Below are positions 7,209 through 15,627 of a stretch of DNA of 34,156 nt, in pieces. The position numbers were made by a program, and so were the translations under genes. Numbering within the stretch: position 1 is the first letter of the stretch; the number at the start of each line of letters is the position of its first letter. The stretch is taken from positions 1 to 34,156 of the forward strand of contig JBEKTW010000031.1 in NCBI GenBank assembly GCA_049515655.1. Direction: 5' to 3'. Below the pieces are notes generated by a model. The model searched no databases and was not told the DNA's origin. It saw nothing but the letters and a program-made list of their open reading frames with translations. The stretch is from JBEKTW01 sp049515655 (GTDB lineage: Bacteria > Bacteroidota > Ignavibacteria > UBA10030 > SZUA-254).

Positions 7209-8531
7209 CTAAATCTCGAAATGGACTCTCACCGCCCCGATATTGACAGGTCCCCGGTCTTCGTTGTACGCAGGGTTTACGGCGAACTGGTAGTCGAGGC
7301 TGATCCCGAGCATCTTGTTAAGCTGGAACAGGTAAAAAGCTTCGATGATCCCCTCCGGTCCGTACTTAGGCAACGAGCCGTCACCAATGATGAAACCATA
7401 ACCGCCGCTGTTCAGGTATTCTCGGTGCGCGTCTGAAATCCCGCTGAGAACGAAAGCGAGGCCAAAACTGTCGGCCCTGCGCCCGATCATCGCCAGCTTA
7501 GAAGTCATTCCCCCTGAAATAGTCCTGTCGATTTCCGTGTACGCCCACGTCTCATTCTGACCATCATTCCAGCCGATTCTCAGGAATGCGCCGGCATCGT
7601 CGCTCAGGCTCTGCTCGACGTTTATACCGAATCCATACTTGTGCCTGCTATATTGCTCTGAAAGTGTAATATCGTGATGGAACGACGTGTCGTTCGTGGC
7701 TTGGCCATAGCTTCCCATCCTTGCTGTGTTGTAGAAAAGCAAAGTCCGGATTTTACCCCGCCGATGTAGAAAACTGTAATTGAATTCACCTTCCACGGCT
7801 TGGCCGATTGATTTTGAGATGTGTCCATCCAGGTTGGGACCGTTCGCCGATGTTGGTTCAAGCACAGCCGCATATCTGAGCGCGAATGAATTTCCCCGGT
7901 AGTCGACGACGATGCCTTCAGTATAGCCGCGTGTATTCGCAGGATAATCCCACGCGCCGTTGTTGATCAACGCCCAGTTCATGAATTGGTTCCGGGGACT
8001 GTTGCTATACGCGTTGAGGTCGAAGTAGTCCGCGATGCTGAACTTCCCGGCGACGATAGTAAGCCGACTCGATGCGTCAACTGAGAGCGTCTTCTGCAGG
8101 TATGCCCGGACAAATTCCAGTCGCGGAGCGACTTCGCTCACGCGATACGCTTCCCCGTTCGGGAAGCCTGCCATTCCGGTGGAGAAGCTCAATCCTTTTC
8201 CTCCCCCAATCTCAGGGTCCAATTCGGCGTCAAAGACATCCTGAAACGAAGTTCTAAGGAACAGCGTGGTGGTGAGCGTCATGGCCGGCTGCTCATTCGA
8301 CGACATGCTATTCATCCCCGAGTACGGGGACGGGAACCTGTCATGGTTTTGAATGATTATCGTCTGCTGAAAGTGGAGGCTCAGTGCATCAGACGTCGAT
8401 GAATCGGCTTGTTCCTGTGCGGAGCAGCGGAACGCAAGAAGGAGTGCCAACGCCATCGCAGCCAGCATCGCGCCAGGAGTTCGAAACGTTTCTCGTTTTG
8501 GCCGACCTGGCCGGGCTCTTTCGTTCATCAC
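7209..8531 (-). CDS. OprB-like carbohydrate-selective porin
   Basis: 440 residues. A hydrophobic signal segment (MLAAMALALLLAFRCSAQ) starts at about residue 23; the preceding basic stretch may be a long n-region, or the true start may be the ATG before MLAAM. The mature part is beta-rich with the features of the OprB family: GKGLSFSTGMAGFPNGEAYR near 111-130, ARAYL-type strands, KFSIADYFDLNAYSNSPRNQ near 168-187, NNGAWDYPANTRGYTEGIV near 194-212, and a C-terminal strand that ends in aromatic and basic residues (VRVHFEI). It should sit in the outer membrane and let sugars in. The next gene downstream on this strand is DinB-like and unrelated. No SusC/SusD pair is seen here. Confidence 0.82.
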   Translation of the reverse strand: MMNERARPGRPKRETFRTPGAMLAAMALALLLAFRCSAQEQADSSTSDALSLHFQQTIIIQNHDRFPSPYSGMNSMSSNEQPAMTLTTTLFLRTSFQDVFDAELDPEIGGGKGLSFSTGMAGFPNGEAYRVSEVAPRLEFVRAYLQKTLSVDASSRLTIVAGKFSIADYFDLNAYSNSPRNQFMNWALINNGAWDYPANTRGYTEGIVVDYRGNSFALRYAAVLEPTSANGPNLDGHISKSIGQAVEGEFNYSFLHRRGKIRTLLFYNTARMGSYGQATNDTSFHHDITLSEQYSRHKYGFGINVEQSLSDDAGAFLRIGWNDGQNETWAYTEIDRTISGGMTSKLAMIGRRADSFGLAFVLSGISDAHREYLNSGGYGFIIGDGSLPKYGPEGIIEAFYLFQLNKMLGISLDYQFAVNPAYNEDRGPVNIGAVRVHFEI

Positions 8532-8629
8532 TTCGTCATATATGTGAGAGGTATTTCAGACACCCCCCAGTATGTTTTTTTGCTGAACGAAAATCAAGTA
8601 CCTCTCGTGTTGGCGCAATCTACGCGGAG

Positions 8630-9574
8630 TTATGGGAGCTTCTCCGACCGCTCTCCGTGGCCATCCGGATCTTCAAGAGGTTCAAGATGGCTGATGATCT
8701 CGGTCTGCATCGGAAAGGCGCCGTGAATTTCCTGTTCGATGTTCGTTGCAAGCTCGTGGGCGCGGGAGAGAGACAGGTCTTCGTGGAAAAGGAGGTGGAA
8801 TTCAATGAGCAGCTTATTCCCGGCGTTCCGATGCCGGAGATCATGGAACTCAACCCGGTATTTTTCCGTTGCCCGTTGAAGAACCGCATTGAGCCGCTCA
8901 TCAATAAGCGGATCGCTTTCATCCATGAGACCGCTTATAGATTGACGCATCAGCTTTCCGCCGGTCCAGAGAATATTGGTCGCAACGAAGATCGCGCAGA
9001 TCGGATCGAACGGCAGCCATCCCGTCATGAGAATCAGGCCGAGCCCGATGATCACGCCCAAACTCGTCCAGCTATCGGTGAGCACGTGCTTGCCGTTCGC
9101 CTCGAGAACGATCGAGTGGTATTTTTTCCCTTGACGGACAAGGTACCATCCCAGCAGGGCGTTGATGACTGTTGCAATGGCGATATAATGCACGCCGGTA
9201 TCGACATGCTCCAGATTCAATCCCCCAAGCCATTTGTGGACCGACTCGAATATGATATAGATGGCCGCAACGACGATCATCGCTCCTTCAAAGCCCGCCG
9301 AGAAGAAGCTGATGCGGTCATGGCCGTACATGTGATCCTCGTCGGCCGGCTTCAGGCTCAGGCGTAAACTGAAAGCCGCGAATGCAACCGCGAGGATGTG
9401 CACGACGGATTCCGCGGCATCCGACAGAATAGCTGCAGAACCCGTTATCAGGTAAGCATACATTTTCGCGATGAGAATGAGAATTCCAACAACGAGCGAA
9501 AGTTGAATCGCGAATGTCGTCTGCTTTGCAGTCTGCGCGAATGATTGTTTGGCCGAAGGGGTTGTGGCGTCCAT
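8630..9574 (-). CDS. Cation diffusion facilitator (CDF) metal efflux transporter
   Basis: 314 residues, normal length. About six membrane helices fill residues 20-215. The metal-site motif SDAAES (residues 51-56, Asp52) in helix 2 and HVLTDSW (His163, Asp167) in helix 5 are the expected two halves of the transport site. GHDRISFFSAGFEGAMI (85-101) follows helix 3. Residues about 230-300 are the cytoplasmic ferredoxin-like dimer domain, including HRNAGNKLLIEFHLLFH. Such proteins export Zn, Fe, Co or Mn in exchange for protons; the metal is not clear. The start lies 8 bases after the stop of the DUF255 gene, so the pair is likely one transcript. Confidence 0.92.
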   Translation of the reverse strand: MDATTPSAKQSFAQTAKQTTFAIQLSLVVGILILIAKMYAYLITGSAAILSDAAESVVHILAVAFAAFSLRLSLKPADEDHMYGHDRISFFSAGFEGAMIVVAAIYIIFESVHKWLGGLNLEHVDTGVHYIAIATVINALLGWYLVRQGKKYHSIVLEANGKHVLTDSWTSLGVIIGLGLILMTGWLPFDPICAIFVATNILWTGGKLMRQSISGLMDESDPLIDERLNAVLQRATEKYRVEFHDLRHRNAGNKLLIEFHLLFHEDLSLSRAHELATNIEQEIHGAFPMQTEIISHLEPLEDPDGHGERSEKLP

Positions 9575-9582
9575 GAAGGAGT

Positions 9583-11751
9583 TTACAGTAAGTTATTGCG
9601 GCTGTTCTTCCGTTTCAGTAAGAGCTCTCCGAGGACCATTGGGTCGGAGGTTGGGAGCTGGCAGGAGTAGTTTTCGCATACGTACGCTGTGGCTTTCCCT
9701 GCCGCGGTCGTTATGCGGTCGATGAATGGCAGGACCTGCGCGAGTTTCTTCTGTCCCTCGCTGCCATCCGCGAGAAGAAGAATCCTGTTCGGGACGAAAT
9801 GCGCATGGACTGCCTTCAGCAATAGCCGGGTGTCTTCGGCATCGGGCTTTCCCGCGATAATGATTTCCAGGGGCGTTGACAGGCGCCAGTCGAGAGCGGC
9901 CAGCATCTGAGCATGGGCTGTCGGGTACTGGCGGATGCCGAGGCTCAACGCGTCGATAGTTTTTTCCGCGGTTGCACTCCATTCTTTGTTGTCCGTCACG
10001 CGCGCCAGGCGGAGCAGCGTGAGCGCTGCGACCGAATTCCCTGCCGGCTCGGCACCGTCATAGTCATCTTTTGTTCTGATGAAAAGCGTCATATCCCCGG
10101 GCGCCGTATCGAAAAACCCTCCCTGCTCGGGATCTCCAAAGAGTTCAATTTGTTTTTTCGCAAGGTCGATTGCCAACGCGAGCCATTGTATGTCGAATGA
10201 AGCTTCGTAAAGGTCGAGTAAGCCCTGGATGAAAAACGCATAATCCTGCAGCGTTCCGTCGAAGCGTGCTTCGCCGTCACGGTAGCGGCGCAGGAGCCTG
10301 ACACTGACCGGATCGTACAACTTGGACGCCACGAAAACCGCCGACCGTTCTGCTGCCGACAGATGTTTCGGATCGCCGAGAACCTGGTACGCTCGTGAGA
10401 AAGCGGAGATCATCAGTCCGTTCCATGCAGTGATTATTTTGTCGTCGAGATGCGGTTTTGGACGTTTTTCGCGCTCAGCAAAAAGTTTCTTCCTTGAGTC
10501 GAGCAGGAGTTCTTGAATCTCCTCCTGCGTTTTATTGAACTTCCAGGCTGTTTCTTCAACCGTAGACCAAATATAGAGAATATTTTGCCCAACGAAAACA
10601 TTCATCGGGTCGTGGAGTGCGTTTCCCTGATCTTTCACACCGTAATAGAAATCAACAATAGGCGCGATCTCCCGACCTAATATATCTTCTATCTCCTTCT
10701 TCGTCCAGAGATAAAACGCCCCTTCTTTCTTCATGCTCGGATTTGCGGATTCCGGCGTACTCTCCTGTCCGGCCGGGGTTGGCAGGCTCTCCGCGTCTTC
10801 CGCAGAATAGAATCCACCCTCGGAATGCGTCATGCTTCGAAGGACATAGTCCAGGATATCCCGCACCATCGATGCAAAGAATTCATCGCGGGTGATCTGG
10901 TACGCATCGACGTACGATGAAGCCAGTTGTGCCTGGTCGTACAGCATTTTCTCGAAGTGGGGGACCCGCCATTGTGCGTCGACGGAGTAGCGATGGAATC
11001 CTCCGCCAATCTGGTCGTACATACCTCCTTCAGCCATTTTCCGCAGTGTGGCCAGAGTCATGTCCAGCGGGGTGTGTTCTCCCGAGCGTGAGTAGTATCG
11101 GAGAAGGAAATTGAATGTTACCGGTTGGGGGAATTTCGGGCCGGCGCCGAATCCGGCGTGTTCTTTGTCAAAGACTTCCGCGAACTGCGAGCAGGCGGCC
11201 TGTAGCGTAGAATCGTCGAGCGGAACGGCGTCCGCGGTCTTAGTGTTCGCCCGCAGGAACTCGGTGATTTGAAGGCTTGACTCCACGATCTTCCGGCGCT
11301 CGGTGTGCCACAATTTGGAAATATGTTCAAGGAGCTGAGGAAAACCCGGGCGACCGACTTGTGGCGCGGGCGGAAAATACGTTCCCCCGAAGAATGGTTT
11401 CCGGTCGGGCGTGAGGAATACCGACATCGGCCAGCCCCCGCTGCCGGTGAGCGCCTGCACTGCCGCCATGTAAACACGGTCGACGTCGGGGCGTTCTTCG
11501 CGGTCGACTTTGATGCAGACAAAATGTTCGTTCATGAGACGTGCAGTGGCCGGATTTTCGAAATCCTCCCGCTCCATGACGTGGCACCAGTAACATGTTG
11601 AATAGCCGACGGACAGAAAGATCGGCTTGTCTTCCTGTTGTGCCTTCTGAAAAGCCTCCTCACCCCACGGATACCAGTCGACCGGGTTAGACGCGTGCTG
11701 GAGGAGGTACGGACTTTTCTCGTGGATGAGTCGGTTGGGTGTCCCGGCCAT
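9583..11751 (-). CDS. Thioredoxin-fold DUF255 protein (YyaL/spermatogenesis-associated 20-like)
   Basis: 722 residues from the ATG at 11751; an in-frame TTG at 11781 would add ten. NRLIHEKSPYLLQHASNPVDWYPWG opens the DUF255 thioredoxin-like domain, with GYSTCYWCHVMEREDFENP carrying the family CxxC (Cys-Tyr-Trp-Cys). FVCIKVDREERPDVDRVYM and GGWPMSVFLTPDRKPFFGG follow. From about residue 190 the protein is an (alpha/alpha)6-type barrel resembling N-acylglucosamine epimerase/glycosidase folds: PKFPQPVTFNFLLRYY, GGGFHRYSVDAQWRVPHFEK, AEDAESLP and DDKIITAWNGLMISAF. No reaction is established for the family. It overlaps no neighbour and is followed by the CDF gene. The long 'shared last residues' spacing suggests cotranscription. 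Neither start has a clear ribosome site. Confidence 0.93.
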   Translation of the reverse strand: MAGTPNRLIHEKSPYLLQHASNPVDWYPWGEEAFQKAQQEDKPIFLSVGYSTCYWCHVMEREDFENPATARLMNEHFVCIKVDREERPDVDRVYMAAVQALTGSGGWPMSVFLTPDRKPFFGGTYFPPAPQVGRPGFPQLLEHISKLWHTERRKIVESSLQITEFLRANTKTADAVPLDDSTLQAACSQFAEVFDKEHAGFGAGPKFPQPVTFNFLLRYYSRSGEHTPLDMTLATLRKMAEGGMYDQIGGGFHRYSVDAQWRVPHFEKMLYDQAQLASSYVDAYQITRDEFFASMVRDILDYVLRSMTHSEGGFYSAEDAESLPTPAGQESTPESANPSMKKEGAFYLWTKKEIEDILGREIAPIVDFYYGVKDQGNALHDPMNVFVGQNILYIWSTVEETAWKFNKTQEEIQELLLDSRKKLFAEREKRPKPHLDDKIITAWNGLMISAFSRAYQVLGDPKHLSAAERSAVFVASKLYDPVSVRLLRRYRDGEARFDGTLQDYAFFIQGLLDLYEASFDIQWLALAIDLAKKQIELFGDPEQGGFFDTAPGDMTLFIRTKDDYDGAEPAGNSVAALTLLRLARVTDNKEWSATAEKTIDALSLGIRQYPTAHAQMLAALDWRLSTPLEIIIAGKPDAEDTRLLLKAVHAHFVPNRILLLADGSEGQKKLAQVLPFIDRITTAAGKATAYVCENYSCQLPTSDPMVLGELLLKRKNSRNNLL

Positions 11752-11932
11752 GTTTGATTGTTCGTGTATGAGTTCCGGCAAAGTGTTTATGAGGAAAAAG
11801 TCCGCGCTCTGGTATCATGATGCTACAAGAAAGCGATATCCAGAGGACGAGACCATTCCCACTATCGTCAACAATAATGTACAAAAGAGGACGATGAAAG
11901 TCGATTTCCCTCCTCCCATGCTCAAAATAGAA

Positions 11933-11958
11933 AAAGGTCGTTTGCAGCCACGACCTTT
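11933..11958 (-). terminator. Rho-independent terminator after tRNA-Ala
   Basis: Read on the minus strand: AAAGGTCGT, an 8-base loop, ACGACCTTT (9 perfect pairs), then TTCTATTTT. It lies about 90 bases downstream of the tRNA-Ala gene; the repeat array at 11961-12043 fills the gap. Confidence 0.8.
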
Positions 11959-11960
11959 CC

Positions 11961-12043
11961 ACCTAACAATTCAACTAACAAACTAATCAACCAACAAACC
12001 AGCTAACCAATTAACTATTTAACCAATTACCATTTAACCAAAC
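11961..12043. repeat. AACCAATTAAC array, third copy of the cassette end motif
   Basis: Units such as AACCAATTAAC (12005-12015) and TTTAACCAATTACC repeat with drift, preceded by looser AACTAACAAACTAATCAACC-like units. The motif equals that bracketing the four-helix-bundle gene at 4305-4833. It lies directly downstream of tRNA-Ala (the tRNA ends at 12049 on the minus strand) and before its terminator. Confidence 0.65.
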
Positions 12044-12048
12044 CTTCG

Positions 12049-12121
12049 TGGAGCTGAAGGGAATCGAACCCTCGACCTCCTCGTTGCGAACGAGGCGCTC
12101 TCCCAACTGAGCTACAGCCCC
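12049..12121 (-). tRNA. tRNA-Ala (anticodon CGC)
   Basis: 73 bases on the minus strand. Acceptor GGGGCTG pairs with CAGCTCC (one G-T pair), the D arm is GCTC...GAGC, the anticodon stem CCTCG/CGAGG closes loop TTCGCAA with anticodon CGC, and the T arm is GAGGG-TTCGATT-CCCTT. Discriminator base A. CCA is not encoded. A terminator follows at 11933-11958. Confidence 0.95.
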
Positions 12122-12330
12122 AAGAACATTTTCAATTGACAATTGCCAATTTCGAATTGACCTTCCACTTTCCTTTCAGATTCCGGGATGCTTGGATCTC
12201 CCAGTCCCACCTCCGGCGGGATCCTCGATTTGACAGTGAACTTAACTTCATTGCATTCGTTAAGTTCAGTCGATTCGGGACTGAGCTACGGCCCCAAGAG
12301 TACTTTCAATTGACAATTTGCAATTCCCAA
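12122..12330. repeat. Partly duplicated 5' flank of tRNA-Ala with palindromes
   Basis: 12106-12150 (CTGAGCTACAGCCCCAAGAA then a CAATTGACAATT stretch) is repeated imperfectly at 12281-12325. Between the copies lie a CCACCTCCGGCG patch (12207-12218, identical to part of the tRNA-Leu insertion) and a hairpin TGAACTTAAC (12237-12246) / GTTAAGTTCA (12259-12268), 10 perfect pairs with a 12-base loop. No protein-coding sense. Confidence 0.6.
12281..12295 (-). pseudogene. tRNA-Ala remnant (5' end only)
   Basis: Read on the minus strand, GGGGCCGTAGCTCAG is the 5' acceptor and D-arm start of tRNA-Ala with one change from the intact gene at 12049-12121. The sequence diverges after the D arm. No anticodon or T arm can be found, so this is a fragment left by duplication. 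Confidence 0.6.
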
Positions 12331-12616
12331 TTGCAGATCCAATTTACAAAAAAATGGTTCAAAATAAAAATCCTTCACTGATAACTCCGTGGGGAATCGA
12401 GCGCATTCGCAGGCTATATCATAGTACCTTCCCGTCGGTCTATATATACCCCTTGTTTGGGGCGCTGAAACCTCTTTTGGGGGAATAAGGATATGGGGGT
12501 GATGAGCACATGTTCAACCAGAATGGAGCTTGCCCATGGATCAATGAACCTTCAACACGCTTTACCACCTTACGGAAAAGCTTACCCGCGATCCAGATGA
12601 CAGGACTGAGCTGGTT

Positions 12617-13027
12617 TTGATGGCTTGGCAAGAATCACAACGTCTAGGAAAAGTCGAGATCCCGTTGCTGATCAACTTCATGAAACTCCGAGCACGAGAA
12701 CTTTTCAAACGCTGTGCTTTCGGTGCGAAGGTGTGCGGCAAGAGTAGTCAAGATGTTCGGTACTTCAAGCCCACGTCTATGGATGCCGTTGGCCGTGATG
12801 GATTCTCCCTCAACGACACGTTAGGTTCTTACTCCTACGATCCGCTTGGAATGTGCGTGGTCAATGACTTCCAAGATTCTTTGACAGAGATAGAAGAGAA
12901 GATCGCTGACCGTTTAACTGCCGGATACAACGCAACGGAGATAGGAAAAAATCTTGGTCTTACAAGAAAGATGTTTCTTGACGCTAAAGCCAGGGTACAG
13001 GATAAAGCGGTGGCGTACTTGCGATGA
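12617..13027 (+). CDS. Sigma-like helix-turn-helix protein, N terminus uncertain or broken
   Basis: 136 residues from TTG 12617 or ATG 12620. The C terminus (ADRLTAGYNATEIGKNLGLT, about residues 97-116) is a sigma region 4-like helix-turn-helix. The first part (LLINFMKLRARELFKRC) looks like a helical region 2-like segment. The reading frame stays protein-like upstream of the start, reading TFNTLYHLTEKLTRDPDD from 12548, but a TGA at 12545-12547 cuts it from a possible ATG at 12536. So either the first 24 residues are lost through a nonsense change, or translation begins in another way. No ribosome site precedes 12617. It resembles phage or mobile-element sigma-like proteins; that is inference. 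A terminator follows at 13048-13077. It is the only plus-strand protein gene between 6128 and 20796. Confidence 0.6.
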   Translation: MMAWQESQRLGKVEIPLLINFMKLRARELFKRCAFGAKVCGKSSQDVRYFKPTSMDAVGRDGFSLNDTLGSYSYDPLGMCVVNDFQDSLTEIEEKIADRLTAGYNATEIGKNLGLTRKMFLDAKARVQDKAVAYLR

Positions 13028-13047
13028 TTCGAATGGATAAGCGAGAG

Positions 13048-13077
13048 ACGGCCTGCGAGTGTGGGTCGTTTTTTTTT
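13048..13077 (+). terminator. Rho-independent terminator after the sigma-like gene
   Basis: ACGGCC (13048-13053) pairs with GGTCGT (13064-13069, one G-T pair) over a 10-base loop, followed by eight or more T. It starts 20 bases after the stop codon. GGCCTGCGAGTG in its loop region also occurs at 30555-30566. Confidence 0.7.
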
Positions 13078-13097
13078 ACAGTCAGACATTGAATAAA

Positions 13098-13124
13098 AAA
13101 CCCCGCTCGGAGTGAACGGGGTTT
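13098..13124 (-). terminator. Rho-independent terminator for the LamG gene
   Basis: Read on the minus strand: AAACCCCG / CGGGGTTT (8 pairs, 11-base loop), then TTTATTC. It lies about 135 bases after the stop of the gene at 13259-15103, with hairpin repeats in between. Confidence 0.7.
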
Positions 13125-13162
13125 CGATGCGCACAATGGAGAGCGTTTTATTTCAATAACAA

Positions 13163-13269
13163 TCCCGCGAAAGAATGCGGGACTTCTGATAAAGTGATTT
13201 CTCCGCGTTCCTATCAGTCCCGCGAAAAAAACGCGGGATTTCTGATAAAATGACTTCGTCATTTTATCA
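13163..13269. repeat. Tandem CCCGC-GCGGG hairpin repeats overlapping a gene end
   Basis: Two units: TCCCGC-8 bases-GCGGGA (13163-13182) followed by TGATAAAGTGA, and TCCCGCG-7 bases-CGCGGGA (13218-13238) followed by TGATAAAATGA (13243-13253). The last string forms a perfect 11-pair palindrome with 13259-13269 around a CTTCG loop, so the stop codon of the LamG gene lies inside the hairpin. A third relative lies at 33892-33912. Confidence 0.7.
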
Positions 13270-15103
13270 TCAACATTTTTTTCACTTCGACAAATGTCCC
13301 CGCTTGCCCGCCCTCTGTTGGGCGGGCAGTCAGTCTATAGGTATAGATGCCGCTCGGTAGGTTTGCCGCGCTGAACTGCACCGATTTATACCCCGCATCG
13401 TGAGCTCCATTTATGATTGTTGCAACTTCTCTGCCCAACATGTCATACACCGTCAGATGAACGTACGCTGCCTTTGGGAGGTCGTAGTCGATAACTGTAG
13501 ACGGGTTAAAAGGATTTGGGTAATTTTGGTGAAGTGCAAACTCAGTCGGCAAAGGCTTTATAGCACCAACTCCCAGCACGCCGCTCACCGTGACCGTGAT
13601 GGCGTTCGAGTATGTAGTACTACCGTTCAAATCGACAAGTCTCAGGCGATAGTTGTAATTTCCGTCCGTTACCTTCGTATCCGTCCATTGGTAATGGTGT
13701 TGCTGTAACGACGTCCCGGCACCTGGAATCAACCCGCTCACAGCCGCGAACGTCCCCCCGGTTTGTGGCATTCTCTCCACGTAAAAACCGTAGGTGTTTG
13801 TTTCACTGATGGTCTGCCAATCCAGCCGCACGCCCCCTTCAACCATCGAAGCTGTTACGGTAGCAAGCTGGATGGGAAGCGCGTCATTCGTCCCGAGCGC
13901 ATATTGTCCAAGCGTGGTGACCCCGTCGAACGTCACGGTGGTTGCGGCCACGCTTGCAGCACCCGACACTGCGGTCGTCCATCCGCCGTCGCCCGTCGCT
14001 GCACGTGTATACAAAGTGTACAGGGATGGATTTCCCGAACCGTTGTTCGTAAAGCTCGGGGGAACAGTAAAACTGAGGTTAAGCGAGAACGAACCCGGAT
14101 CGCCGTCGTAGGAATTCAAAACCCAATATCGGTCAGCCAAGAGCGTCGTTGACCCGCTTGGCATAGAGTCCGGAGGTGCGAGAATCTGCGTCGCAGTGAG
14201 GTTCACCGGATTGGTGAACGGGGTTGATGTTGTCAGGATGATCGTTCCGAGCGTATCGGTTCCGTTTGTCACGGAAAAAACGCTCGCGCTCGATCCTCCG
14301 CCGACCGGCTCAGTCGCGGTCACCCATCCGCTGGTGGAATTCATTGCAAAATTGTAGAGTGTTCCGGTGTCGCCACTCGCACAGTCAAAGATGGTTGTAT
14401 CGGTTCCTTCGTTGAACTGCCAGTACTCAAGCAAACCGGATTGAGTGCCACTTAAGGTTCGATACATATTTTCACGTATCTCTTGCGGCGTTCGGGCGAC
14501 ATTCCAGATCCGCACCTCGTCGATTATCCCGTCAAAAACCTCGCCACCGTTACAGCTGGCACATGTTTGACCGATTTTGAAATTTGCTGAGTACGGCACG
14601 TTATGCCCGCTCGGAGCATCACTCGCGACGACAGCACCGTCGAGGTAGATTTTTCGTGCCGTTCCGTCGAATGACGCGACCACATGATGCCAGACACCGG
14701 AAATATCACCGACGCTTGCAGTAATGTCATTGGCCCACCAATAGTTCATGAGCGCGTCGTCGGGAGAGCCGTTCAAGCGGAAAGCGTTGACTTGATTATC
14801 ATTGCCGTAGTTCCCCCAGCCGACAATTCCTAAGGATCCCATGGAATTTGGTTTTATCCACGCTTCGATGGTATAACAACTGTCTCCAACCGGCACAGTC
14901 GGATTGACCGCTCCGACATAGTCATCGGTTCCGTTGAACAGCAGAGCTGACCCGGGAACCTGGTCGAAGGTTGAAGTTATTGTTTTTGCCCCTGCTGTTC
15001 GACGTGAATGACTCCCAAACGTGCGGTGGTTTCGCCCGTCGTTCGCGAAGAGGATCGTCGCCACAGAGAACAGAGCCAGCAGGGTAACACAAGATCTTGA
15101 CAT
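13259..15103 (-). CDS. Secreted LamG-domain protein with T9SS sorting tail
   Basis: 614 residues. AGAGGTG precedes the ATG by 4 bases. Signal peptide MSRSCVTLLALFSVATILFA. Residues about 50-230 are a concanavalin/LamG jelly roll: ALLFNGTDDYVG, YTIEAWIKPNSMG, GVWHHVVASFDGTARKIYLD, IDEVRIWNVARTPQEI. A beta-sandwich region follows (about 260-405), then a fibronectin-like stretch around ISETNTYGFYVERMP (about 425) and the T9SS tail from about 520: FALHQNYPNPFNPSTVIDYD, VYDMLGREVATI, SGIYTYRLTA and a terminal KKMLMIK. It should be exported across the outer membrane and anchored or released. LamG domains bind glycans or proteins; the partner is unknown. Its last 190 residues are nearly the same as those of the 1139-residue protein at 16737-20156. 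Confidence 0.9.
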   Translation of the reverse strand: MSRSCVTLLALFSVATILFANDGRNHRTFGSHSRRTAGAKTITSTFDQVPGSALLFNGTDDYVGAVNPTVPVGDSCYTIEAWIKPNSMGSLGIVGWGNYGNDNQVNAFRLNGSPDDALMNYWWANDITASVGDISGVWHHVVASFDGTARKIYLDGAVVASDAPSGHNVPYSANFKIGQTCASCNGGEVFDGIIDEVRIWNVARTPQEIRENMYRTLSGTQSGLLEYWQFNEGTDTTIFDCASGDTGTLYNFAMNSTSGWVTATEPVGGGSSASVFSVTNGTDTLGTIILTTSTPFTNPVNLTATQILAPPDSMPSGSTTLLADRYWVLNSYDGDPGSFSLNLSFTVPPSFTNNGSGNPSLYTLYTRAATGDGGWTTAVSGAASVAATTVTFDGVTTLGQYALGTNDALPIQLATVTASMVEGGVRLDWQTISETNTYGFYVERMPQTGGTFAAVSGLIPGAGTSLQQHHYQWTDTKVTDGNYNYRLRLVDLNGSTTYSNAITVTVSGVLGVGAIKPLPTEFALHQNYPNPFNPSTVIDYDLPKAAYVHLTVYDMLGREVATIINGAHDAGYKSVQFSAANLPSGIYTYRLTARPTEGGQAGTFVEVKKMLMIK

Positions 15104-15255
15104 TTTGCACCTCTTATGTTATGGAAATTGCGAATCGCAGTTTGACTATTGCCCTCCAAATCTAGGTAAAATTCTTTCATGAGTCAAATTGCCAGACTCC
15201 TTTCGCTGGCGAGGCGACAACCCCAACCGCCGCCCGCCGGAACGAAGGCCTTTTC

Positions 15256-15508
15256 CTACCGCATCAGGACAACTTTCCTGGTTTCGGTGAAGTCGCCAGC
15301 CCGGATGCAGTGGAAGTATATCCCGCTTGATAACATGCCGCCGTCTGTCGAAAGAAAGACGCCGCTGGCGGTGCCTGCAAAGAGATTGGTGCCCATAACA
15401 GCCAGGCCAAGAGCCGTCGAGGCCATTCAGTCCGACTTGCGTCCATTGGGCTGGCAGAGCACACGAGAAGAGGATGCTCAATCCCACGAGAATTGATAAG
15501 CGTTCCAT
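15256..15508 (-). pseudogene. Collapsed T9SS cargo gene (signal peptide, one propeller strand, tail)
   Basis: The frame from ATG 15508 gives a signal peptide (MERLSILVGLSILFSCALPA) and QWTQVGLNGLDG, then loses sense. Shifting frame near 15418 gives ALGLAVMGTNLFAGTASGVF then LSTDGG, one blade edge of a BNR/Vps10-like propeller. It passes straight into SSGIYFHCIRAGDFTETRK and ends VVLMR with TAG at 15256-15258, which is a T9SS tail. So the middle of the protein is deleted and at least one frameshift is present. A similar collapse is seen at 29100-29319. The likely parent type is the gene at 22735-24837. Confidence 0.75.
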
Positions 15509-15627
15509 GACCCCTCAAGGGTAATGAATGGACTTGGAATATCTTTGAGGCAGGCGCTCGGCCCGCCGTTCTGGATTGCATGCCACCGGGGTATTTCGAA
15601 TGTATTTGCTCGGTCGAAGCAGCATCG

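Noticed and set aside
8384..9367. 327-residue open frame on the plus strand
   Set aside because: It is the antisense shadow of the porin and CDF genes, whose minus-strand products have clear motifs and signal or membrane features.
12136..12381. Small plus-strand frame across the tRNA-Ala flank
   Set aside because: Covers the duplicated flank, a hairpin and a tRNA remnant; no protein sense.
13163..13238. CRISPR array from repeated CCCGC hairpins
   Set aside because: Only two units, no regular spacers, and palindromic units differ; a hairpin repeat is simpler.
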